Shown here one piece after another: positions 1 through 6,770 of a stretch of 17,835 bases of DNA. The position numbers and the translations under genes were made by a program. The DNA is taken from the NCBI GenBank assembly GCA_045533055.1, contig JAZSHD010000085.1:1-17835 (forward strand), given 5' to 3'. Source of the DNA: SIG78 sp045533055 (GTDB lineage Bacteria; Verrucomicrobiota; Lentisphaeria; Victivallales; Victivallaceae). Under the pieces are notes generated by a model. The model saw nothing but the letters and a program-made list of their open reading frames with translations, did no database searches and had not been told where the DNA came from. How positions within the stretch are numbered: the first letter of the stretch is position 1; each line of letters begins with the position of its first letter.

Positions 1-8
1 CACTTGCC

Positions 9-245
9 TTGACATTCTGTTAAATTTTTGTTTTTCTGTAGGTTAGCTATATTTTTATCTATAACTAAGTAAGTTGCATAGTATGTAAAATTTTTCAAGC
101 CACGAGTGTTCCTTTGGTGCATTACCCTGTAATGCACCTAAGGAACACTCGTGGCTTGATAATTTTTTCGTACTATGCAACTTTCTTTGTTGTGAATAAT
201 AATTTTGCTATCTTACAGTATAACATATTTTTTACTGTATGTCAA
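9..245. repeat. 237-bp inverted repeat of two pseudopilin leader cassettes
   Basis: Two 127-bp arms, 9-135 on the plus strand and 119-245 on the minus strand, meet at the palindrome GCATTA-CCCTG-TAATGC (119-135). Each arm aligns without gaps to the promoter and leader of the pseudopilin gene (1107-1233); by my own count about 102 of 127 positions match for the left arm and 109 of 127 for the right. Both arms look decayed. The left arm has a weak -10 (TTTTCT at 32-37) and its ATG is followed at once by TAA. The right arm has ACG where the start codon should be. The two promoters converge, so any transcript through the centre would fold back on itself. It could be a relic of two inverted pseudopilin genes or a non-coding foldback element. 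Confidence 0.85.
217..245 (-). promoter_or_regulatory. Sigma70-like promoter in the right cassette arm
   Basis: On the minus strand there is TTGACA (240-245), a 17-bp spacer, and TATACT (217-222), close to the sigma70 consensus. It reads leftwards, away from the pseudopilin gene, into a leader whose start codon is ACG. It therefore appears to be an intact promoter with no gene behind it. Confidence 0.6.
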
Positions 246-277
246 GTCTTCCGGCGCGATTTTTCTTAAAAAAGTGG

Positions 278-309
278 AAGCTGCCGCACGATTTGCAGTG
301 CAGCAGCTT
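278..309 (-). terminator. Rho-independent terminator of the pseudopilin gene
   Basis: The arms 278-289 and 298-309 pair over 12 positions with one mismatch around an 8-nt loop. On the minus strand the stem is followed by a run of six T (268-273). A second, smaller inverted repeat (AATAATTG/CAATTATT) lies between this hairpin and the stop codon at 341-343. Confidence 0.8.
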
Positions 310-340
310 ACTTGATAAATAATTGCGGATCAATTATTTT

Positions 341-1159
341 TTACTTGACCGGTTTGCGATCCATGTAATCAATACCTTCACGGAAAATCAAAGTGTTATT
401 AGCTATAGAATCAATCAGGGATCTGCTTACAGTTTCGGCATGACCATCCATGTAATTCATGTTGACCGCATTGCCGTTATATTTTAACTGGGTCGTACTT
501 GACATGGTAAAAGATACATCTCCGCCGTGGCGATAGGCTAACCCTTTGTAGCTGTAGGAGTTTATATCAGGTAGATTTGTATTGGAGGTGTCCGCAACAA
601 ATATCGCCCGGGAGGCATCAGCCAATTCGCTTGTATTACGGGCTTGCCGCTTGTTTTTATCCTTGTCCTTTGATGGAGTCCGCCAAGTGCATTCGTAACC
701 GAACCCAAAAGAGTTGTGAGCAAAGTGAGTGTATCTGAACCCCTCGGTGGTGGTATCGCCGAAGGGAGTTGATTCCATAGGACAGGAATACACCGCATAG
801 AGCTTTTCATTTTTTTTACTGGAATACCCCTGATTGGTTTCTTCAGGATACATCACAGCGTAAAGAGCTCTGTACCAAGTTTTTCCCGATGACCCGTCGA
901 GCGTGGATGATACGACCCATCCTTCGTTGGCATCAGCATAAGCTATTGCCCCGAAAGCGATCTGTTTAAGGTTGGCTAAACAGCCGGAGGTCTTTGCCGA
1001 CATCCGGGCTGCGGAAAGTGCGGGCAAAAGCATTGCCGCTAAAATTGCAATAATGGCGATCACTACCAAAAGTTCGATCAAAGTAAAACGCCGCATGGAA
1101 GCGGGGGCATTACAGGGTAATGCACCAAAGGAACACTCGCTGCTTGAAATTTTTTTCAT
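341..1159 (-). CDS. Type II secretion/type IV pseudopilin-like protein
   Basis: This 272-aa protein has a prepilin N-terminal cleavage/methylation segment: leader of 24 residues, then FTLIELLVVIAIIAILAAMLLPALS, with Glu at +5 and a single hydrophobic helix. The rest (CLANLKQ...AYADAN, then RH...NMNYMDGH near the C-terminus) resembles the pseudopilins with an H-X9-DG tail that are amplified in Lentisphaerae and Planctomycetes, although here about 26 residues separate His from Asp-Gly. The residue before the cleavage site is Arg instead of the usual Gly. I chose ATG at 1159 because it follows a near-consensus promoter by about 40 nt; an ORF extension to 1168 would begin with TTG. An internal ATG at 1096 would leave only a three-residue leader and has no ribosome-binding site. 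The role is presumably a surface or secretion pseudopilus subunit; the exact function of this expanded family is unknown. Confidence 0.88.
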   Translation of the reverse strand: MKKISSSECSFGALPCNAPASMRRFTLIELLVVIAIIAILAAMLLPALSAARMSAKTSGCLANLKQIAFGAIAYADANEGWVVSSTLDGSSGKTWYRALYAVMYPEETNQGYSSKKNEKLYAVYSCPMESTPFGDTTTEGFRYTHFAHNSFGFGYECTWRTPSKDKDKNKRQARNTSELADASRAIFVADTSNTNLPDINSYSYKGLAYRHGGDVSFTMSSTTQLKYNGNAVNMNYMDGHAETVSRSLIDSIANNTLIFREGIDYMDRKPVK

Positions 1160-1233
1160 ACTATGCAACTTTCTTTGTTATAGATAATAATTTTGTTATC
1201 TTACAGTATACCATATTTTTTGTTACATGTCAA
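1107..1233 (-). repeat. Functional copy of the 127-bp promoter-leader cassette
   Basis: This is the copy that drives the pseudopilin gene. It holds the promoter, 5' UTR, start codon and first 18 or so codons (leader peptide through ...GALPCNA). It aligns without gaps to both arms of the inverted repeat at 9-245. Similarity ends at the palindrome TAATGC, just before the codons of the pilin helix. The coding leader thus contains a 6-bp stem hairpin (GCATTA/TAATGC) that is also the junction of the inverted copies. Confidence 0.85.
1205..1233 (-). promoter_or_regulatory. Sigma70-like promoter of the pseudopilin gene
   Basis: The -35 TTGACA (1228-1233) is a perfect consensus match. The spacer is 17 bp and the -10 is TATACT (1205-1210). 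The expected start of transcription is near 1198, about 40 nt before the ATG at 1159. Confidence 0.75.
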
Positions 1234-1265
1234 GTCTTTCGGGAAAATTTTTTTATAATAATAGC

Positions 1266-1304
1266 TCTGTTCCCAACATCGGTTGATAAACAGAACAGAT
1301 GTTG
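1266..1304. other. Interleaved inverted repeats (possible pseudoknot)
   Basis: TCTGTTC (1266-1272) pairs with GAACAGA (1293-1299), and CAACATC (1274-1280) pairs with GATGTTG (1298-1304). The arms are in A-B-A'-B' order, so the two 7-bp stems either exclude each other or form an H-type pseudoknot sharing two bases. It lies between the end of the 878-aa gene and the pseudopilin promoter, and is followed on the plus strand by a seven-T run. Its function is unknown. Confidence 0.4.
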
Positions 1305-1365
1305 AAGTAATTTTTTTGACTTAAAAGTTTTCCCGCCTTCGCCAAGACTACGGCGGACAAGGGAA

Positions 1366-1398
1366 AAGGGTGAAGGGGGTGGCTCCTGCATCACCCTT
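1366..1398 (-). terminator. Probable terminator after the 878-aa glycosidase-like gene
   Basis: The inverted repeat AAGGGTGA (1366-1373)/TCACCCTT (1391-1398) has an 8-bp stem and a 17-nt loop. It lies just downstream of the stop codon at 1412-1414 and is followed on the minus strand by a short pyrimidine tract. The long loop and weak T run make it uncertain. Confidence 0.45.
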
Positions 1399-1411
1399 AA
1401 CCGCCTCTTAA

Positions 1412-4048
1412 TTATTTTTTCTTGCTTTTCTTGCTCTTTTTGCTTTTCTTTGCCGGTTTGCCAGCTGTGTTATTCAGCTCTTCCCACGACATACCTTTGA
1501 TCTCTTCCAAAGCTGCTTCGTCAGCCTTTTTGATTTCGGCTTCCAATGCGGCAATATCCACACCGTTGGAGTAGTTTGCATCATTAGTGTAAATATGGGT
1601 GGCATAATTGGTGAATGTATCGCTGAATTTGCCGTTTTTCACGGTCACAGTGCGGTTTTCGCCCAATACCCGGTAGGTGCCGTCGGGCAGATTTTTGCCG
1701 CCTATATTGCATTTGAGGGTATCGGGCATACTGTTTACGGCAATGATAAACTCTTTATTGTTATGCTTTTTGCGCATTGCAACAATGTAATTGCTGCTGG
1801 TGGATATCGGAAGTTTTTCCGGTTCCAGCAAGACATTTTCCATGGCATTAAGCTCGGGACCGATACCTTTCAGGTACCCCAGATGCATTTCGGGGCTGAT
1901 GAAGATACCGCTGTTGCGGATCGGGCGGTAGTATTTTTCCTGCGGGTCGCCGATTTTATAAGGCACCATACCCGTAGCACCATGCACGATGGTACCGAAA
2001 ACCAGACAGCGGATCTCTTTGTAAGTCAGGGAGCGGTTCTTTTTGCTCCGGGGCTTGAATGCTTCGGGACAGAACCATGTACCGTAAGGGGCAACCGTTT
2101 CGTTGACCAGCTTCATGCTGTAAAGCACCGAAGAGATACTCCGCTGCCAGCTGCCGTCCACCAGCGGGTGGGGGTACATATCCAGAATGTGCAAATCAGC
2201 ATAGCCTTCACGCTTGTTGATGCACCCTTCGGCGGTAAAGTCCAGATGTATCACCGGGTGATGGGGGTCAAGCTCCCGCAAAAACTTGTAAACATTACGC
2301 AATTCGGCACAGAACTCTTCGCCTTTGGGTTCGTCGGCAAGATACCATGCCAGAAACGCCGGGTGTTCCTTTACTGCATTGACCATTTCTTTCATCCGTT
2401 CCCATGCTTCAGGACTCAGCTGCGGCTTGTAAGGTTTTTTAACCTTTACAACACGATCCTGAAAACCGTTAAAGCCGATACTGGTTCCGAAATACGGGTA
2501 GAAGAACACCTTGAGTTTATGTTTGTGGGCTTCGTCAAGAATTGCTTTTACACCTTTAAGATCACGCTGGTTGAGTGTGTAGAAGTGTACGGTATTGTAA
2601 CCGGCTTCCGCCATTTCTTTGTAGAACACCGGCTGATGATTGTTTGCTGCCAGAAAACCCCGGGGAAAGAAGCGTTTGCCGTTAAGGAAAACTTCCCGGG
2701 CTTTGCCCAGATGCACGGTGTTGCCTTTTTTGTGGGGTTCCACTACGGTAAAGGTTTCCTGCAAAGTACCTTTCAAGGCTTCGGAACCGCTGCTTTTTAC
2801 GGTAAAAGTGTATTTGCCGGGCTGCCAGTCGGCGGCATCCACCGTAAAGGTGCGGAGTGCTCCGGAAGTTTTTTCGGCTTGAGCAATAACCTTATTGGCT
2901 TGATTGGTAACTGTAAGTGCGGTCTTTACGCCTTTAAGGTTGCTGGCATCGGTCTGATAGTCGATGCTAATGCTGATGACTTTATCCAGCTGGTCGGGGA
3001 AAATACTTTTGCGGTAAAAGGGATTGTTGACCACCAGTTTGAAAGGTACTGCTTCCATAGTCAAACCGGCAGTAGTGTAAAGAACTTTTTCTTTGCCGAC
3101 ACGGGCAGTCAAAGTTATATCGTATTTGCCGGAAGCTCCTACGGCAAGAGGCATGGTAAAATTCATGGTTTTATCCGCCGTTGCATTGAGCTTGAGCCGG
3201 CTGAATGCCGCAATTTTGCCCGCTTTTCGGGCAGTTGCCTGCAAAATAACTGTGCCTTGGGTTTTGCCGGTCAGCGAACCGTTAAGCACCTGCCGGGTGG
3301 AACCTTTGGCTGCCGGAACAGTTTTCAGCTCCATGGGGCCGGTTTTCCACTGATAGCGGGTAAAATCGTTGAAAGGCAGAACCAGTGCGGCAAATTTGTT
3401 TTGATCGGTAAAGCGGCCGGTGGGGCTGAATACGCTGTATTCGTTGATATTGCCGCCGATGTTGTGGCGGGCGATGTTGAAGTTGAAATTTTTGTTGTGG
3501 GTATTGACTATATTAAGTGCATAGTAAGGTATAAAAACTTCGGCTGTATACCCTTTGGCGGTGCGTTTAGTCGCCACTTGCCAATCCGAAGTCCACTTGC
3601 GGTCGCTTACTCCGGAAAGATGGGTTATATCGCTGCGGACAGCATCGGGGCTGAAAATCAGCTGGCGTGCCGTATGCACATTGGGGTCATCCGGAATGGG
3701 GTCATCGCCGGTGATAAACATTTCAATAGCATCGTCCCGGTAAATACCGCCGTCAAAAGTTTTTACCGTTGAAACGATATTTTTGTCAGTGACATCAAAT
3801 GCCCAATACAGACCGCTTTCCGACGCTGCCACCTGAAAAGTGGTGGGTTCAGCGGCTTTGATTTCCGGAAATTTAAAGCGGGTGAAGTTCCCGTATTTGG
3901 CGGCTTGCTGCCAGACGGCTTCATTCAGCACTCCATCGAGTTTGATTTCGCTATCCTTGACTGGCAAAGCTTGAGTCGACGGATTGGCGGCGTAACCCAA
4001 TAACGCCGTGCAGGTAACAGCGGCAACAGTCAGAGTTTTCAACAACAT
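1412..4048 (-). CDS. Secreted CBM9-like/TIM-barrel glycoside hydrolase-like protein A
   Basis: This 878-aa protein starts with a signal peptide (hydrophobic to about residue 20). Residues about 30-225 look like a family 9 carbohydrate-binding domain (IKLDGVLNEAVW, then ...GYTAEVFIPYYAL). Residues about 240-440 are beta-sandwich-like. Residues about 455-740 form a TIM-barrel hydrolase domain (FFPRGF, AGYNTVHFY, HPAFLAWYLADEP, HILDMYPHP, WFCPEAF). Glu573 in ADEP and Glu662 in CPEAF are candidate acid/base and nucleophile, by analogy with clan GH-A. The C-terminus is helical and ends in a lysine/serine-rich tail (KKSKKSKKSKKK). The start is ATG at 4048 with AGGAGA seven bases upstream; the frame opens further to a TTG at 4075, which I reject. 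It is a paralog of the next gene upstream. The substrate is unknown and no exact GH family is claimed. It has its own promoter at 4097-4125. Confidence 0.82.
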   Translation of the reverse strand: MLLKTLTVAAVTCTALLGYAANPSTQALPVKDSEIKLDGVLNEAVWQQAAKYGNFTRFKFPEIKAAEPTTFQVAASESGLYWAFDVTDKNIVSTVKTFDGGIYRDDAIEMFITGDDPIPDDPNVHTARQLIFSPDAVRSDITHLSGVSDRKWTSDWQVATKRTAKGYTAEVFIPYYALNIVNTHNKNFNFNIARHNIGGNINEYSVFSPTGRFTDQNKFAALVLPFNDFTRYQWKTGPMELKTVPAAKGSTRQVLNGSLTGKTQGTVILQATARKAGKIAAFSRLKLNATADKTMNFTMPLAVGASGKYDITLTARVGKEKVLYTTAGLTMEAVPFKLVVNNPFYRKSIFPDQLDKVISISIDYQTDASNLKGVKTALTVTNQANKVIAQAEKTSGALRTFTVDAADWQPGKYTFTVKSSGSEALKGTLQETFTVVEPHKKGNTVHLGKAREVFLNGKRFFPRGFLAANNHQPVFYKEMAEAGYNTVHFYTLNQRDLKGVKAILDEAHKHKLKVFFYPYFGTSIGFNGFQDRVVKVKKPYKPQLSPEAWERMKEMVNAVKEHPAFLAWYLADEPKGEEFCAELRNVYKFLRELDPHHPVIHLDFTAEGCINKREGYADLHILDMYPHPLVDGSWQRSISSVLYSMKLVNETVAPYGTWFCPEAFKPRSKKNRSLTYKEIRCLVFGTIVHGATGMVPYKIGDPQEKYYRPIRNSGIFISPEMHLGYLKGIGPELNAMENVLLEPEKLPISTSSNYIVAMRKKHNNKEFIIAVNSMPDTLKCNIGGKNLPDGTYRVLGENRTVTVKNGKFSDTFTNYATHIYTNDANYSNGVDIAALEAEIKKADEAALEEIKGMSWEELNNTAGKPAKKSKKSKKSKKK

Positions 4049-4096
4049 GAGCTTTTCTCCTGATTTTATTTTCAAGTTTGATCTTTATTTTCTACA

Positions 4097-4125
4097 ATTA
4101 TAAACGATTTGCCGGATAATTTCAA
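4097..4125 (-). promoter_or_regulatory. Sigma70-like promoter of the 878-aa gene
   Basis: TTGAAA (4120-4125), a 17-bp spacer and a perfect TATAAT (4097-4102) lie about 50 nt upstream of the ATG at 4048. Downstream glycosidase-like protein A can therefore be transcribed without protein B. The -35 box sits one base from the hairpin at 4127-4161. Confidence 0.72.
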
Positions 4126-4126
4126 G

Positions 4127-4161
4127 AGGTACGATATACTTTTTATTGATACATCGTACCT
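4127..4161. terminator. Hairpin between the two glycosidase-like genes
   Basis: AGGTACGAT (4127-4135) pairs with ATCGTACCT (4153-4161), and the stem extends with an interruption into the loop. The T run (seven T, 4163-4169) follows on the plus strand, opposite to the direction of the flanking genes. On the minus strand only CTTGAAATT follows. A second small hairpin (4175-4180/4186-4191) lies nearer the upstream stop codon. It may terminate or protect the upstream mRNA, or act as an operator next to the 4120-4125 box. Confidence 0.5.
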
Positions 4162-4196
4162 GTTTTTTTGATTATGCGTAATAAATACGCAACTGT

Positions 4197-6758
4197 TTAT
4201 TTTTTCAGATTTGCTTTGGCTTCGGCATCGATTTTTTTGATTTTTGCTTCCAAATCATAAATATTGATGGGGCTTTTGAACTCCAAATCATCAGTGTAAA
4301 TATGCGTAGCGTGAGGTGCAAATTCATCGCTGAACGCCGAATTGGCAACCTTTACGGTACGGCCTTCGCTGACCACTTTAAGCTCTTGAGCTTTCAAGCC
4401 GGGGGCGGTGATAACGCTCTTGATGGTTTTTTCGCCGGAGTTTACCGCAAAAATGTACTCTTTATTCTGATACTTTTTCCGCATCACCATAATATTGGCA
4501 CTGTTATCGGCAGCTGCCGGGAGTTTCTCCGGCGAAGTCAGCACGCCATCCAGAGCTTTGAGTTCCGGGCCCAAGCCTTCCAGATAGCCCAGACGCATAT
4601 CCGGCGTGTAGAAGATCCCGGAATTCCGGCTGTGGATGTAGTACTTTTGCGTGGTGCTGCCGATTTTATAGGGCATCATGCCCGTAGCACCGTTGACGAT
4701 GGTGCCAAAGACCAGACAGCGCAGCTCCCGGTAGGTCAGCGAGCGGTTACGCTTGCCCCGGGGAGTAAAGGCTTCGGGGCAGAACCAGGCACCGGCATTG
4801 CCGATATTTTCGTCCACCATTTTCATACTGGAAAATACCGAAGGCAGGCTCCGGTACCAAGTTCCGTCATTGAAGGGATGGGGGTACATATCCAATATAT
4901 GCACATCCGCCATACCGTCTTTCTTGGAAATACAGCCCGCTGCGGTAAAGTCCAGCGTGATGACCGGGTGGTGGGGGTCAAGTTTCTTCAAAAGCGTGTA
5001 AACTTTTTTCAATTCACCGACCAATTCAGCACCGCGGGGCTCATCGGCAAGATACCAGCCCAGCAAGGCGGGGTGATCTTTTGCCATGTTGACCATCTTT
5101 TTCATACGCTCCCACTGTGCGTCGGTCAGGCGGGGCTTGCGGAATTTGTTGGATTTTTTCAAATCACGGAAGCCGGTAAAGCCGATGCTGGTTCCCCAGT
5201 AGGGGTAGCAGAAAACTTTCAGGTTGTTCTTATGGGCCTTATCCAGCACAACTTTTATATCTTCCAAGCTTGGCCAGTTAAGTCCGTAGAACTGCACGGT
5301 GTTGTACCCGGCGGCCGCCATTTCTGCAAAATAGTGGGGTTCTTTGTGCTGACCGCCGATGAAGCCCCGGGGAAAATAGGGTTTGCCGTCAACGAGCATA
5401 TAGCGGTTTTCATCCAATCGCACCGAACTGGCTCCGGGCTTGGCAGGGGCGATAACGCTGAAAGTATCGCTCAAAGTGCCTTTGGCAAATTCTTCGCCAT
5501 CGGAGGTGATGGTTACGGTGTAATCTCCGGCGGGGTAGCCGGTCGTATCGACAGTAAAGTTCTTGACCAACCCTGCTTTGCCGGTTTGGGTGTTCATCAC
5601 TTTTCCGGAAGCATCAGTTACGGTGAAAACGGTTTTTACATTTTTCATCAGCTTGGGAGCTGCGGCGTATTCACAAGTTACCCGCAAAGTTTTGTCCTTT
5701 TGATCCGGGTAGAAACTTTTCCGGTAAATGGGGTATTTTACATTGAGCGTAAAGCAGGTTGCCTGTATTTCCAGATCCGCAAGCTCATGGAAGAGCTTTT
5801 TACCGTTGTTTCTGCCGGTGATGGTAATGTTGTATTTGCCGGATTTGCCAACTTCCAGCGGCATTGTAAAATTAACGGTCTGATCGCTTTTGAGCTGCAC
5901 TTGGCTGCGGTTGAACGCCACAACTTTACCGTTGCTCCGGGCGGTGGCCTGAATAGTTACAGCATCATTGATCTTGCCGGTGATTTTGCCGGAAAGGGTC
6001 TGCACCGTACCTTTGTCGGTAGGAACATTTTTCAAGTCAAGGTCGTTGAGCTGCCACTGGTATTGTTCAAACTCTTTGTAAGGCATTTCCAGCAAAGCAA
6101 ATTTGCTCATGTCAGTAAAGGAGCCGGTTTTCTGCCAGGTGCTGATCTCTTTTGGGCTGTTTGGAGTGATATTTTCTCTGCCAACATTAAAACGCAAATT
6201 CCTGTTTTGGGCGTTGGTGAAATCAAGTGCATAGTAGGGTATAAATACTTCGGCAGTAACCCCTTTGCTGTTGGGTTTTACCACCGCCTGCCAATCGCTG
6301 TACCACAAACCGTTGCGGACTCCGGCAAGGAAAGCCCCTTCGGCACGGGTTCCGGCAAAGTTGAAGATGAGCTGCCGGAAAGTCCGCACATTGGCGTCGC
6401 CGGGGATAGGGTCGTCGGCAGAAATAAACAGCTCAATAACATCGTCAAACTTGGTGATGTCGCTGTCGTGTCGGGTCAGCTTGGCAACCACCGCTTTGTC
6501 GGTAATATCAAAAGCAAAGTAAACGCCGTCGGGGGATGCTGCAACCTGAAAAACGGTCTGTTCGGCAGCTTGAACATCCTGATTGGCGAGTTTGCAAAAA
6601 TTGCTGTAACGGGAGGCGTGTTGCCAGACATTTTCGGCAAGAACTCCATCGAGTTTGATTTCGCCGGACTTGACCGGTACAGCTTTGATGACAGTTTCGG
6701 CGTAACTGGTCAGCGTCAAACCGGCAGCAGCAGCAAGAATAATGTGTTTTACAGACAT
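4197..6758 (-). CDS. Secreted CBM9-like/TIM-barrel glycoside hydrolase-like protein B
   Basis: This 853-aa protein has a signal peptide with likely cleavage after TSYA (residue 20), then a CBM9-like domain (about 28-225; IKLDGVLAENVW...GVTAEVFIPYYAL), a beta-sandwich middle (about 235-440) and a TIM barrel (about 455-735). The candidate catalytic residues, Glu573 in ADEP and Glu662 in CPEAF, fall at the same residue numbers as in protein A. The two barrels are clearly more alike than the N-terminal domains, so the catalytic function is probably shared and binding has diverged. It lacks the polylysine tail of protein A. ATG at 6758 has GGAGA upstream, which overlaps the region just after the LamG stop codon. 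With a 12-bp gap, this gene is almost certainly co-transcribed with the LamG gene. The substrate is unknown. Confidence 0.82.
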   Translation of the reverse strand: MSVKHIILAAAAGLTLTSYAETVIKAVPVKSGEIKLDGVLAENVWQHASRYSNFCKLANQDVQAAEQTVFQVAASPDGVYFAFDITDKAVVAKLTRHDSDITKFDDVIELFISADDPIPGDANVRTFRQLIFNFAGTRAEGAFLAGVRNGLWYSDWQAVVKPNSKGVTAEVFIPYYALDFTNAQNRNLRFNVGRENITPNSPKEISTWQKTGSFTDMSKFALLEMPYKEFEQYQWQLNDLDLKNVPTDKGTVQTLSGKITGKINDAVTIQATARSNGKVVAFNRSQVQLKSDQTVNFTMPLEVGKSGKYNITITGRNNGKKLFHELADLEIQATCFTLNVKYPIYRKSFYPDQKDKTLRVTCEYAAAPKLMKNVKTVFTVTDASGKVMNTQTGKAGLVKNFTVDTTGYPAGDYTVTITSDGEEFAKGTLSDTFSVIAPAKPGASSVRLDENRYMLVDGKPYFPRGFIGGQHKEPHYFAEMAAAGYNTVQFYGLNWPSLEDIKVVLDKAHKNNLKVFCYPYWGTSIGFTGFRDLKKSNKFRKPRLTDAQWERMKKMVNMAKDHPALLGWYLADEPRGAELVGELKKVYTLLKKLDPHHPVITLDFTAAGCISKKDGMADVHILDMYPHPFNDGTWYRSLPSVFSSMKMVDENIGNAGAWFCPEAFTPRGKRNRSLTYRELRCLVFGTIVNGATGMMPYKIGSTTQKYYIHSRNSGIFYTPDMRLGYLEGLGPELKALDGVLTSPEKLPAAADNSANIMVMRKKYQNKEYIFAVNSGEKTIKSVITAPGLKAQELKVVSEGRTVKVANSAFSDEFAPHATHIYTDDLEFKSPINIYDLEAKIKKIDAEAKANLKK

Positions 6759-6770
6759 GTTTTTTTCTCC

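Noticed and set aside
9..245. Insertion sequence or MITE as the explanation of the inverted repeat
   Set aside because: No transposase and no flanking target duplication that I could see; the arms are explained by similarity to the pseudopilin promoter and leader. A foldback element cannot be fully excluded.
1120..1305. 61-codon plus-strand open frame across the pseudopilin promoter
   Set aside because: It runs antisense through the leader cassette and promoter, with a Phe/Ile-rich product from AT-rich DNA.
1595..3772. 725-codon plus-strand open frame opposite glycosidase-like protein A
   Set aside because: It is exactly in register with the sense codons. Such frames stay open when TTA, CTA and TCA codons are avoided on the sense strand, and its product is Phe/Gly/Val-rich without family features.
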